From: Hyphomicrobiales bacterium
GTDB taxonomy: Bacteria > Pseudomonadota > Alphaproteobacteria > Rhizobiales > Aestuariivirgaceae
DNA length: 11,306 bases
Reading direction: 5' to 3'
Assembly (NCBI GenBank): GCA_025356765.1
Contig: JANXRO010000254.1
Location: 1-11,306 of the forward strand
In this document: piece after piece, positions 1-7,278 of the stretch
Numbering within the stretch: position 1 is the stretch's first letter
How the letters are laid out: each line of letters begins with the position of its first letter
The notes under the pieces: generated by a model
Seen by the model: only the letters and a program-made list of their open reading frames with translations
Databases searched by the model: none
Told to the model about the DNA's origin: nothing
Made by a program: the position numbers and the translations under genes

Positions 1-135
1 TTGGATGATTTTGAAAAAGCCGAAACATTGATGAAGCTTGTTGATGCGTTGGAAGAAGATGATGATGTGCAAAATGTTTTCACCAATGTAGAATTCAGCG
101 ACGACGTTGCGGCAAAATTGAACCCTGAGGAATAA
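1..135 (+). CDS. yebC: YebC/PmpR-family protein, C-terminal end (partial)
   Basis: The window opens inside an open frame that ends at TAA 133-135, leaving 44 residues of a C-terminus. The segment LVDALEEDDDVQNVFTNVEF matches the conserved end of the YebC/PmpR/TACO1 family (the LMDALEDxDDVQNVYxN region of domain 3). YebC proteins are about 240-250 residues long, so roughly the last fifth is present. Family members have been described as DNA-binding transcriptional regulators and, more recently, as factors that help ribosomes through difficult peptide sequences; which applies here cannot be told from this fragment. yebC directly upstream of ruvC is a common arrangement in Proteobacteria, which supports the call. 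Here another gene sits in between. The last codons of yebC also carry the ribosome binding site of that gene, so the two are likely cotranscribed and translationally coupled. Confidence 0.9.
   Translation: MDDFEKAETLMKLVDALEEDDDVQNVFTNVEFSDDVAAKLNPEE
127..131 (+). promoter_or_regulatory. Shine-Dalgarno for the acetamidase/formamidase gene, inside yebC
   Basis: GAGGA lies in the last codons of yebC, six bases before the GTG at 138. No ATG offers a better start, so this site supports the GTG start and a coupled yebC-amidase pair. Confidence 0.65.
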
Positions 136-137
136 CT

Positions 138-1052
138 GTGGCTCACCATCATTTCACACCGACAACATATCATCAAACTCTGGCTGCGCATGAAACAGCA
201 TTGGTTGTGAAAGATGGTGACACAGTTACAACCTCAACCCTTGATGCCAATGGCTTTGATCTCAACATTGTTTTTCAAGCCGCAGACCCCAACCCCATGT
301 CTGGCCCATTTTTTGTTGAAGGCGCTGAACTGGGCAACACATTGGCTATCGACATTATCAAAATTAAAATGACACGTGTGATGGGTTGGACACGCCAAGG
401 CCTTGCTTGGCATGTGGTGCCCGCAGCAGACGTGCGCATGCTGCCTGAGCGAGAGAAAATCTATTGGGATATTGCGCCCGGTCAAAACAGCATAACGCTG
501 CAATCACCCCCGCCTGAATTGAAGAATTGGTCCATCCCCATTGTGCCCATGATCGGGTGCTTTGGCGTGGCCCCTGATGGCGGCGAAGCCATCAGCACGG
601 CAACCAGCGGCCGTCATGGTGGCAACATGGATTATCGCCGCTTTGGCGAGGGTGCCACGGCCTATTTCCCAGTGGCAGTGCCCGGCGCTTTGTTTTTCTT
701 AGGTGACGTTCACGGCGCGCAAGGGGACGGTGAAATTGCCGGAACCGGAATTGAAACCAGCGCTGAAATAACCTTCAAAGTGCGGGTGTTAAAAACCAAA
801 CCAATCACCTGGCCACGCGGCGAAAATGAAACGTCTATTTTTACTTTGGGCAATGCAAGACCTTTGGAGCTTGCGTTGCAGCATGCGACGGCTGAAATGT
901 TGGTGTGGTTGGAAACCGACTATGGCCTTGGCAAAATTGCAGCCAGCCACTTTCTGGGCATGAACGTGCGCTATGATATTGGCAACGTGTTCAACCCCGC
1001 CTATTCGGTGGCCTGCCGCATCGAAAAATCTGCACTCAGCGCGCTGAAATAA
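138..1052 (+). CDS. Acetamidase/formamidase family protein
   Basis: This 304-residue protein belongs to the FmdA/AmdA family, whose characterised members hydrolyse short amides such as formamide or acetamide to ammonia and the acid. Family signatures are clear: EGAELGNTLAIDI near 61-73, PMIGCFGVAP at 137-146, SGRHGGNMD at 157-165, PVAVPGALFFLGDVHGAQGDGE from about 178 to 199, and a following GTGIE. The His and Asp residues in the HGGNMD and GDVHGAQGDGE segments are those expected in the metal/active site. No signal peptide is seen, so the protein should be cytoplasmic. The length is close to the short form of the family; fungal and Methylophilus-type formamidases are about 400 residues. The GTG start is chosen because of the GAGGA six bases upstream and the 2-base gap to yebC. 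The substrate cannot be read from sequence; other small amides are possible. Its place in a yebC-ruvCAB operon is unusual. Confidence 0.9.
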   Translation: MAHHHFTPTTYHQTLAAHETALVVKDGDTVTTSTLDANGFDLNIVFQAADPNPMSGPFFVEGAELGNTLAIDIIKIKMTRVMGWTRQGLAWHVVPAADVRMLPEREKIYWDIAPGQNSITLQSPPPELKNWSIPIVPMIGCFGVAPDGGEAISTATSGRHGGNMDYRRFGEGATAYFPVAVPGALFFLGDVHGAQGDGEIAGTGIETSAEITFKVRVLKTKPITWPRGENETSIFTLGNARPLELALQHATAEMLVWLETDYGLGKIAASHFLGMNVRYDIGNVFNPAYSVACRIEKSALSALK

Positions 1053-1076
1053 ATTCTATCTGTTATGCTCTAACTC

Positions 1077-1580
1077 ATGGTTCGAATCATTGGCATAGAC
1101 CCGGGCCTTCGTCACACGGGTTGGGGCATTATTGAAGCTGAAGGCACGCGCTTGTCTTATGTGGCTGATGGTGCGGTTCATTCCGTAACCGAAGATGACT
1201 TGGCCACGAGACTTTTGCAAATCCATCAGCAGATCATGGCTGTGTTGAATGAATTTTCGCCCGATGAAGCCGCCATCGAAGAAACCTTTGTGAATAAAGA
1301 TGCCCGCGCCACATTAAAGCTGGGTCAAGCGCGCGGCGTGGTGATGTTGGCCCCCGTGTTGCTCAAAATCCCTGTGGCGGAATATGCGCCCAACGTGATC
1401 AAAAAATCTGTTGTGGGAAACGGCCATGCTGAAAAAGATCAGGTGAAACACATGGTCAAAATTCTGTTGCCACGCGCGGTGATGAAGACAGCTGACTCAA
1501 CCGATGCTCTTGCCATTGCCATTTGCCATGCGCAGCACCGTGGCCACCAAAAATTGATGGAAATGGTCGCCCGTTCTTGA
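1077..1580 (+). CDS. ruvC: Holliday junction resolvase RuvC
   Basis: RuvC is the dimeric endonuclease that cuts four-way recombination junctions after RuvAB branch migration. The 167 residues match the usual size (E. coli has 173). The RNase H-like fold is marked by IIGIDPGLRHTGWG at the N-terminus with catalytic Asp8, AIEETFVNKDARATLKLGQARGV from 66 with catalytic Glu68, and TADSTDALAIAICHA near 138-152 with Asp140 and Asp143. These correspond to the E. coli D7, E66, D138 and D141 metal-binding set, so the enzyme looks intact. Lys/His-rich positions around 109-121 (KKSVVGNGHAEKDQV) fit the DNA-contacting region. The gene starts on ATG 24 bases after the amidase stop and ends 45 bases before ruvA, in the standard ruvC-ruvA-ruvB order. 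Confidence 0.98.
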   Translation: MVRIIGIDPGLRHTGWGIIEAEGTRLSYVADGAVHSVTEDDLATRLLQIHQQIMAVLNEFSPDEAAIEETFVNKDARATLKLGQARGVVMLAPVLLKIPVAEYAPNVIKKSVVGNGHAEKDQVKHMVKILLPRAVMKTADSTDALAIAICHAQHRGHQKLMEMVARS

Positions 1581-1625
1581 CTTGTTCTAACGCTCTGTTT
1601 ACGAGTTGCTGCTAGGAACGCACCC

Positions 1626-2243
1626 ATGATTGGAAAACTTAAAGGCCGCATTGATTCGACAGGTGTTGATTGGCTGATGGTCGATGTGAGTGGCGTTTGC
1701 TATTTTGTGTCGTGCTCGGCCAAAACCTTGGGCTCACTTTCCGGCATTGGCGAATTTGTTGAAATCCACACCGAAATGTTGGTCAGCCAAGATAACATCA
1801 GGCTTGTGGGCTTTGCATCGATGCATGAGAAAGAATGGTTCAAGCTGCTGCAATCTGTGCAAGGCGTTGGCGCACGCGTGGCGCTGGCCATATTATCGAT
1901 TATGACACCAACAGAACTGGCCAGCGCCATTGCCTTGCAAGACAAAGCCATGATCGGCCGCGCCAATGGTGTTGGCAAAAAATTGGCGGAACGCATTGCC
2001 TTGGAACTGAAAGACAAAGCGCCAGCATTGACGGGGGTCGACTTAGGCCTAAGCCAAATTGCAGCTGAAATGGCAAGCCCTGCTCCATCGGCCATATCTG
2101 ATGCGGTTTCTGCCTTGGTGAATTTGGGCTATGGCCAGTTTCAAGCAGCACAAGCTGTAAGCGCCGCGTTGAAGAAAAGTGGCGCTGATCTGCCTGCAGA
2201 GAAATTAATTCGCGCCGCATTAAAAGAATTGGCCTTGGCATGA
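1626..2243 (+). CDS. ruvA: Holliday junction branch migration protein RuvA
   Basis: RuvA binds the four-way junction as a tetramer and loads the RuvB motor. The 205-residue protein shows all three domains. The N-terminal OB fold covers about 1-63 (starts MIGKLKGRID, typical). The helix-hairpin-helix pair spans about 73-128: LLQSVQGVGARVALAIL and IGRANGVGKKLAERIALELKDK both keep the GVG turns that contact the DNA backbone. A linker of about 20 residues leads to domain III at about 155-205 (DAVSALVNLGYGQFQAAQAV), which contacts RuvB. A TAGGAA sequence upstream of the ATG acts as ribosome binding site. The stop codon overlaps the ruvB start in ATGA, so the two partners should be translated together in a matched ratio. 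Confidence 0.98.
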   Translation: MIGKLKGRIDSTGVDWLMVDVSGVCYFVSCSAKTLGSLSGIGEFVEIHTEMLVSQDNIRLVGFASMHEKEWFKLLQSVQGVGARVALAILSIMTPTELASAIALQDKAMIGRANGVGKKLAERIALELKDKAPALTGVDLGLSQIAAEMASPAPSAISDAVSALVNLGYGQFQAAQAVSAALKKSGADLPAEKLIRAALKELALA

Positions 2244-3280
2244 ACAGGCCCATCTTGGCAGCTGAACCAAAACCCGAGGACGCACTGGACACGCATTTGC
2301 GGCCTCAGCGGCTTTCTGAATTTGTGGGCCAGACGAAAAACAAAGAAAATCTTTCAGTATTTATCGAGGCAGCAAAGCAGCGCAAGGAACCGTTGGATCA
2401 TGTGCTTTTCGCAGGCCCGCCCGGCCTTGGCAAAACCACGCTGGCGCAAATTATGGCGCGCGAATTGGGCGTCAATTTCAAAGCCACATCTGGCCCTGTA
2501 ATCGCCAAGGCCGGAGATTTAGCGGCACTTCTGACAAACTTGGAAGATCGTGATGTTTTGTTCATTGATGAAATTCACCGGTTGAACCCCATCGTTGAGG
2601 AAGTGCTTTATCCCGCGATGGAAGATTTTCAGTTGGATCTCATCATCGGCGAAGGCCCCGCGGCCCGAAGTGTTCGCATTGATTTGGCAAGGTTCACGCT
2701 GATTGGCGCCACCACCAGAACGGGACTTTTGACAACGCCGCTGCGCGATCGCTTTGGCATTCCGGTGCGGTTGGATTTTTATAACGCAAGCGAACTTCTC
2801 GACATTGTTCAACGCGGCGCACGCATCATGCAGCTTTCAATCACTGAAGATGGTGCCCACGAAATTGCCAAACGTTCACGCGGAACGCCTCGCATTGCTG
2901 GAAGGCTTCTGCGCCGCGTGCGCGATTTTGCCAGCGTGGATGGCAGTTCAACCGTCACCGCACAATCTGCTGATAAAGCCTTGAAAGCATTGGATGTTGA
3001 TGAGGCAGGGTTAGATGCACTTGACCATCGCTACCTAAAATGCATCGCACTTAATTTTGGTGGCGGGCCTGTGGGCATAGACACAATTGCGGCATCACTT
3101 TCCGAAGCAAGAGACACGCTTGAAGACGTGGTTGAAAGTTATTTGCTGCAACTTGGGTTTTTAAACCGAACCCCGCGCGGCCGCATGTTAACGCATCATG
3201 CGTTTAAACATTTGGGCCTTGCCATGCCAAACCGCCCAGAAATTATGCAGGGCGTGTTGCCGCTGGATGATGAGGCATGA
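2240..3280 (+). CDS. ruvB: Holliday junction branch migration DNA helicase RuvB
   Basis: RuvB is the hexameric AAA+ ATPase that pumps DNA through the RuvA-bound junction. The 346 residues match the family length. Visible motifs are the Walker A GPPGLGKT at 59-66, Walker B LFIDEIH at 107-113, sensor 1 GATTR at 156-160, and LRDRFG at 168-173, whose Arg171 corresponds to the arginine finger. The sensor 2 segment GTPRIAGRLLRRVRDFA lies near 215-231. The C-terminal winged-helix domain ends with the family-typical GFLNRTPRGRMLT. The start overlaps the ruvA stop (ATGA) and its own stop overlaps the ybgC start in the same way, so ruvA, ruvB and ybgC are coupled. All key residues are present. Confidence 0.99.
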   Translation: MNRPILAAEPKPEDALDTHLRPQRLSEFVGQTKNKENLSVFIEAAKQRKEPLDHVLFAGPPGLGKTTLAQIMARELGVNFKATSGPVIAKAGDLAALLTNLEDRDVLFIDEIHRLNPIVEEVLYPAMEDFQLDLIIGEGPAARSVRIDLARFTLIGATTRTGLLTTPLRDRFGIPVRLDFYNASELLDIVQRGARIMQLSITEDGAHEIAKRSRGTPRIAGRLLRRVRDFASVDGSSTVTAQSADKALKALDVDEAGLDALDHRYLKCIALNFGGGPVGIDTIAASLSEARDTLEDVVESYLLQLGFLNRTPRGRMLTHHAFKHLGLAMPNRPEIMQGVLPLDDEA

Positions 3281-3669
3281 CCTTGCATTATTCTATGCGT
3301 GTGAATTATGAAGACACCGATTTTTCTGGCTTTGTCTATCACGCCAATTATCTGAAATTTTGCGAACGCGCCCGCAGTGATTATTTGCGTCAAAAAGGTG
3401 TTGATCAAAAAGCCATGTTCGCAAATGGCGATGCCTTCGTGGTGCGGCGCATGGATTGCAACTTTTTAGCCCCTGCCCGTTTTGAAGATGAGTTGACGGT
3501 TGAAACCGAATTCAAAGAAATGGCGGGCGCGCGCTTTGAATTGTTTCAAGCAATCAAGTGCGTGAAGGTTGATCTGTTTACTGCCAGCGTCACCGTTGTG
3601 CTGATCAGCACAAACGGCAGGCCCAAACGCATCTCCCAATCTTTGGTTGCGGCGCTAACCTTCCCTTAA
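3277..3669 (+). CDS. ybgC: YbgC-type hotdog acyl-CoA thioesterase, Tol-Pal associated
   Basis: This 130-residue protein is a single hotdog domain of the 4-hydroxybenzoyl-CoA thioesterase/YbgC family. The signature YEDTDFSGFVYHANYLKF lies at 11-28, with Asp15 in the position of the catalytic aspartate and the VYHxNYLxFxExAR pattern complete. YbgC proteins hydrolyse acyl-CoA in vitro and have been linked to acyl carrier protein and phospholipid synthesis enzymes; their role in Tol-Pal function is unclear. The gene is the usual first member of ybgC-tolQRAB clusters. Here it is fused by an ATGA overlap to the end of ruvB and separated from tolQ by 174 bases, so by spacing it belongs to the ruv transcript, while by function it is grouped with tol. 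Confidence 0.95.
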   Translation: MTLHYSMRVNYEDTDFSGFVYHANYLKFCERARSDYLRQKGVDQKAMFANGDAFVVRRMDCNFLAPARFEDELTVETEFKEMAGARFELFQAIKCVKVDLFTASVTVVLISTNGRPKRISQSLVAALTFP

Positions 3670-3843
3670 CCATATCACCCCATTTCCCACGGGCACACAT
3701 GTATAACAGGTTTGGCGTTGCTGTGATTCGGCCAAAGGCTTGAATTGCCGCAGTTTTGACAGATTTAGCTGGTGAGAGCCCCTCTGGCGAATTAGTTGTG
3801 GGGAATAAGCTTTCGCGAGCTTTGGGACGAGAAGATAGGATTC
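3670..3843 (+). promoter_or_regulatory. ybgC-tolQ intergenic region, possible tol promoter
   Basis: This 174-base stretch has no convincing gene and is the first sizeable gap in the cluster, so a tol promoter here is plausible. A perfect TTGACA stands at 3756-3761, but the bases 16-18 positions downstream (C-rich) do not resemble a -10 box. TATAAC at 3702-3707 resembles a -10 box but lacks a good -35. A short inverted repeat TTTGGC/GCCAAA (3711-3716, 3731-3736) is present. I cannot place the start of transcription. Confidence 0.3.
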
Positions 3844-4551
3844 ATGGATCAAGTGACGACAGCACCGGTTGCCGGTGGCGCGCATATTTCGCTTTGGCAT
3901 TTGCTTTTTCAGGCCTCGTGGCCGGTATTCATTGTGATGATCGGATTAGGCCTCGCATCGCTATGGTGCTGGACAATTATTTTCGAAAAATTTTATGCGG
4001 TTCGCAAAATGAATGCGGCCAATGATAAATTTGAAAATCAATTCTGGTCTGGCCAATCTCTGGAAGATTTATACATCGCCATGGCAAACCGCCACACGGT
4101 TGGCATGGCCGCTATTTTTGTCTCAGCCATGCAGGAATGGAAACGCAGCCAAGGTGCTGCCATGCGTGCAGGTTTTGCGGGCGTTTTAAAACGCATTGAA
4201 AAAGTGATGGATGTTGGCATTCAAAAAGAAATGGGCGGGCTTGAATCGCGGCTTTTATTTTTGGCCACTGTTGGTTCGGCTGGCCCCTTCATCGGCCTGT
4301 TCGGCACGGTATGGGGCATTATGACCTCGTTCCAAGGCATCGCCAATTCTCAGAACACGAACTTGGCAGTTGTGGCACCGGGCATCGCGGAAGCGCTGTT
4401 TGCCACGGCCATTGGCCTTGTTGCTGCCATACCAGCGACAATTTTTTATAACATGTATTCGTCAGACGCTGCCAAAATTGGCACACGATTAGAAAACTTC
4501 GCAGATGAATTTTCGGCGATCATCTCGCGCCAACTGGATGAACGGGCTTAA
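3844..4551 (+). CDS. tolQ: Tol-Pal proton channel subunit TolQ
   Basis: TolQ is the inner-membrane stator of the Tol-Pal machine, forming a pentamer around TolR that converts proton flow into movement of TolA. The protein (235 residues from the chosen start) belongs to the MotA/TolQ/ExbB family. Three hydrophobic segments are visible: about 21-46 (SWPVFIVMIGLGLASLWCWT), about 136-161 (FLATVGSAGPFIGLFGTVWG) and about 182-204 (GIAEALFATAIGLVAAIPAT), with the long cytoplasmic loop between the first two. The GPFIGLFGTVWGI and EALFATAIGLVAAIPA motifs line the channel. The ATG at 3844 is preferred because MDQV... fits alphaproteobacterial TolQ N-termini and AGGA precedes it, though only 3 bases away. 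An in-frame TTG at 3796 would add 16 non-family-like residues. tolR starts two bases after the stop. Confidence 0.96.
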   Translation: MDQVTTAPVAGGAHISLWHLLFQASWPVFIVMIGLGLASLWCWTIIFEKFYAVRKMNAANDKFENQFWSGQSLEDLYIAMANRHTVGMAAIFVSAMQEWKRSQGAAMRAGFAGVLKRIEKVMDVGIQKEMGGLESRLLFLATVGSAGPFIGLFGTVWGIMTSFQGIANSQNTNLAVVAPGIAEALFATAIGLVAAIPATIFYNMYSSDAAKIGTRLENFADEFSAIISRQLDERA

Positions 4552-4553
4552 TC

Positions 4554-5012
4554 ATGGGTGCAGGCGGAGCCAGAGCTTCAGGATATTCTAGGCGGTCTTC
4601 GCGCCGCAGAACCAACCACGGCACCATGAGCGATATCAACGTAACACCATTGGTGGATGTGATGTTGGTGCTGCTCATTGTGTTCATGGTGGCAGCCCCG
4701 TTGATGACAACGGGCGTGCCCATCGAGCTTCCAAAAACCCAAGCCAAGCAGTTGAACACATCAACTGAGCCTTTGACCATTTCTGTGCAGGCCGACCGCA
4801 AGGTGTTTCTTGAGAAAACAGAAATCCCCTTGGCAGAGCTTGCAGACAAGCTTCAGTTGCTTGCCAAGAATGGCAACCAGGAACAATTGATGATGCGCGC
4901 CGACACCAATGTGCCCTACGGCGCAGTGCTTGAAGTGATGGGTGTGCTCAACAAGGCGGGTTATACCAAAATCGGCTTGGCCAGTACTCCTGAGGAAAAA
5001 CCAGCGCCCTGA
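4554..5012 (+). CDS. tolR: Tol-Pal proton channel subunit TolR
   Basis: TolR is the single-span ExbD/TolR-family partner of TolQ. The 152 residues comprise a basic cytoplasmic tail of about 25 residues (RRSSRRRT), one membrane helix at about 33-50 and a periplasmic domain to the end. The helix motif TPLVDVMLVLLIVFM carries Asp35, equivalent to the proton-carrying Asp23 of E. coli TolR. The following TTGVPIELPK and the later VLEVMGVLNKAGYTKIGL are typical of the family's periplasmic fold. An internal ATG (residue 25, MSDINV) could be a start, but the longer form has the basic N-terminus seen in homologues. The stop overlaps the tolA start by one base (TGATG), indicating coupled translation. 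Confidence 0.97.
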   Translation: MGAGGARASGYSRRSSRRRTNHGTMSDINVTPLVDVMLVLLIVFMVAAPLMTTGVPIELPKTQAKQLNTSTEPLTISVQADRKVFLEKTEIPLAELADKLQLLAKNGNQEQLMMRADTNVPYGAVLEVMGVLNKAGYTKIGLASTPEEKPAP

Positions 5013-5959
5013 TGAAAAAGCCGTTTGCCATATCAATCGGATTTCACGCTGCCATTCTTCTGGCGGCTCTGATTGTTTTGCCAACGCCAAAGCCATTTCA
5101 AGTAAAACCACCTGAGTCCATTCAAGTGGATATTTCAACCATTTCAGACAAAACCCAGAAAATGGCATTGGCGAAAGATCCTTCACCTCCAACGCCAAAG
5201 CCCGCCAGCAAAGAAACCAAAGTGGTTAAAGATGTGCCGCCAGCGCCCAAGGTTGCTGACGAGGTGAAAACCGCGGCCCATGAACCGACGCAGCCGCCGC
5301 CAGAGCCTGAAAAAACGCCAGATCCGCCAAAGCCAAAACCGCCTGAACCCACACCGTTGAATTCAGATCCACTGAAGCAAATGATTGATGATCAGCAGAA
5401 ACTTGCTGACCAGCAAGCCGCTGACGATAAAAAGAAATTGGCTGAGCAAAAAAAGATCGACGACAAAAAGAAGGCTGACGATAAAAAGAAAGCTGAAGCC
5501 AAAAAGTTGGAAGCCAAGAAAAAGCAAGATCAACTGATGGCCGAAAACCAAGCCCTGCTGAATAAAATTGCTGGTGAATCGACTGCCCCCGCAAAGCCAA
5601 CAGATGTTAAGGGTTCGCCTAAACAAGCCGCAAAAGATCAGCAAGGCAAAGATGCGGCAGATTCCGCCACATTGACAGCGGCATTGGTAAGCAAAGTGAA
5701 GCAGTGTTTCAACATTCCACCTGCCGCCCGAGAGGCCAATATTTCTGTGCCCATTCACTTCTTGCTCAATCAAGATGGTTCGGTGAACGGTGTGCCTGAA
5801 GTGACATCCGGTGGGGGAGACCCCGTGTTTGACGCAACCGCGCGGGCTGCAATTTCAGCCATTGTAGAATGCCAGAAATATGATTTACCCGTTGATCAAT
5901 ACGATAAATGGAAAGACAATACGCTAGACTTCAACCCCACCCAACTTTCGGGCACGTGA
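5012..5959 (+). CDS. tolA: Tol-Pal trans-periplasmic protein TolA
   Basis: TolA is anchored in the inner membrane by TolQ-TolR and reaches across the periplasm to TolB and Pal. It is 315 residues, shorter than E. coli TolA (421). Domain I is a membrane helix at about 5-24 with S8-x3-H12, the Ser/His pair used by TonB and TolA to contact their motors. Residues 55-118 are Pro/Lys-rich (PPPEPEKTPDPPKPKPPEP). Residues 125-185 are a Lys/Ala/Asp/Gln helix-forming repeat region with two identical ADDKKK units. Domain III, about 218-315, is TonB-like: KVKQCFNIPP, the pair Cys232/Cys287 expected to form a disulfide, and YDKWKDNTLDFNP near the end, as in alphaproteobacterial TolA. Identification rests on the architecture, domain III and location between tolR and tolB. 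Confidence 0.96.
   Translation: MKKPFAISIGFHAAILLAALIVLPTPKPFQVKPPESIQVDISTISDKTQKMALAKDPSPPTPKPASKETKVVKDVPPAPKVADEVKTAAHEPTQPPPEPEKTPDPPKPKPPEPTPLNSDPLKQMIDDQQKLADQQAADDKKKLAEQKKIDDKKKADDKKKAEAKKLEAKKKQDQLMAENQALLNKIAGESTAPAKPTDVKGSPKQAAKDQQGKDAADSATLTAALVSKVKQCFNIPPAAREANISVPIHFLLNQDGSVNGVPEVTSGGGDPVFDATARAAISAIVECQKYDLPVDQYDKWKDNTLDFNPTQLSGT
5420..5491 (+). repeat. In-frame direct repeat in the tolA linker
   Basis: An identical 18-base unit, GCTGACGATAAAAAGAAA, occurs at 5420-5437 and 5474-5491, exactly 54 bases apart. Both copies are in frame and encode ADDKKK at residues 137-142 and 155-160. Degenerate copies (AEQKK, DDKKK, AEAKK) lie between and after. This suggests the helical linker grew or changes by slippage or recombination in whole codons. 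Confidence 0.85.
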
Positions 5960-5967
5960 GAATTCAT

Positions 5968-7278
5968 ATGACTTCCAAACTCCGCATCTTCTTGTTTCTG
6001 GTTTTGGCTTATTGTGGCGCGACCCAGGCCTTTGCTGTCAACGGCATTGTAACCAGCGGCAAGATTGATCCTTTGCCCATTGCCATCACGCCATTCATTG
6101 CTGCTGCCGGAACAGAAAATGACTCGGCCACCATTTCCGGCATCATCGCCAGTGATCTTGCGCGTTCAGGTTATTTCAACCCCTTGCCCCCTGAAAGCTT
6201 CATTGAGCAAATTGGCAGCTTTGATCAAAGCCCCAATTTTGCATCTTGGCAGCAGGTCAAAACCCAAGCGCTGGTGATTGGCCAAGTGAGCCAATCTGGT
6301 GGGCGCATGACTGTGGCTTTCAAACTTTATGATGTGAACACCCAAGCCTTTTTGGCTGGATCAAGCTTCACAGCACCACCAAAATTCAGCCGCCGCTTGG
6401 CCCACAAGGTGGCCGATATGATCTATAACAAGATCACTGGCTTTGCCCCTTATTTTGATACGCGCGTGGTTTATGTTGATGAAAGCGGCCCGAAAAATGC
6501 GCGGGTGAAAAAATTGGCCATGATGGACCAAGATGGTTTTAACCCACGCACTTTAACGAGCGGAAATGAAATTTTACTCACGCCGCGCTTTTCACCCAAC
6601 ACCCAAGAAATAACTTATGCCGCCATCGGCACAGAAGCCTCGCGCGTCTATCTTTATAATATTGATACGGGCCAAAAAGAAATTGTGGGCGATTTTCCCA
6701 ACATGAGTTTTGCGCCACGCTTTTCGCCCGATGGCCAAAAAGTTGTGATGAGCCTGCAAAGCGATGATGGTCGCAACGCCAATATTTTTGAAATGGATTT
6801 GCGCTCAAAGCAAATGCGCCAGGTCACCGACGTTCCCGCCATTAACACGGCCCCCAGCTATTCGCCCGATGGCACACGCATCACCTTTGAGTCTGATCGC
6901 GGCGGCAGCCAGCAAGTTTATGTGATGAACGCTGATGGCTCGAACCAAAACCGCGTAAGCTTTGGCAAGGGGCGATATTCAACGCCGGTGTGGTCTCCAG
7001 ATGGAAAATATATTGCCTTCACCAAGCAAGGCGAATCCAAATTTGCTATTGGCGTTATGGCGCCCGATGGTTCGGGCGAGCGCATTTTAACCGAAGGTTT
7101 CCACAACGAAGGGCCAACATGGTCGCCCAACAGCCGCGTTGTGATGTTCTTTCGTGATCAACCAGGCGAATCTGGTGGGCCGCAGCTCTATTCGGTGGAT
7201 ATTACGGGTTACAACGAACAAAAAGTGCCAACGCCAGAGTTTTCGTCTGATCCGGCTTGGTCGCCACTTCTTAAGTGA
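5968..7278 (+). CDS. tolB: Tol-Pal periplasmic beta-propeller protein TolB
   Basis: TolB is a soluble periplasmic protein that binds Pal and the TolA C-terminus and shuttles between them. From the ATG at 5968 it has 436 residues, close to E. coli (430). A Sec signal peptide covers 1-23, with cleavage expected after TQAFA; Cys16 follows a Tyr, so this is not a lipobox. The N-terminal alpha/beta domain runs to about 150. Six PD40-type propeller blades follow, marked by repeats such as LTPRFSPNTQEITYA, FAPRFSPDGQKVVMS, TAPSYSPDGTRITFES, STPVWSPDGKYIAFTK, EGPTWSPNSRVVMFF and the final SDPAWSP. The start is eight bases past the tolA stop; an upstream in-frame extension into tolA would hide the signal peptide and is rejected. 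Only a weak GAG-type ribosome site precedes it. Confidence 0.97.
   Translation: MTSKLRIFLFLVLAYCGATQAFAVNGIVTSGKIDPLPIAITPFIAAAGTENDSATISGIIASDLARSGYFNPLPPESFIEQIGSFDQSPNFASWQQVKTQALVIGQVSQSGGRMTVAFKLYDVNTQAFLAGSSFTAPPKFSRRLAHKVADMIYNKITGFAPYFDTRVVYVDESGPKNARVKKLAMMDQDGFNPRTLTSGNEILLTPRFSPNTQEITYAAIGTEASRVYLYNIDTGQKEIVGDFPNMSFAPRFSPDGQKVVMSLQSDDGRNANIFEMDLRSKQMRQVTDVPAINTAPSYSPDGTRITFESDRGGSQQVYVMNADGSNQNRVSFGKGRYSTPVWSPDGKYIAFTKQGESKFAIGVMAPDGSGERILTEGFHNEGPTWSPNSRVVMFFRDQPGESGGPQLYSVDITGYNEQKVPTPEFSSDPAWSPLLK

Noticed and set aside
3796..3843. TTG start that would lengthen TolQ by 16 residues
   Set aside because: The added residues do not look like a TolQ N-terminus, and ATG 3844 agrees with homologues; kept only as an alternative.
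5363..5773. Minus-strand hydrophobic open frame opposite tolA
   Set aside because: Its Leu/Phe-rich runs are the complement of the AAA/AAG/GAA codons in the TolA linker, so the apparent membrane segments are an artefact.
5908..5967. Upstream extension of tolB into tolA
   Set aside because: It would bury the clear signal peptide beginning at ATG 5968.
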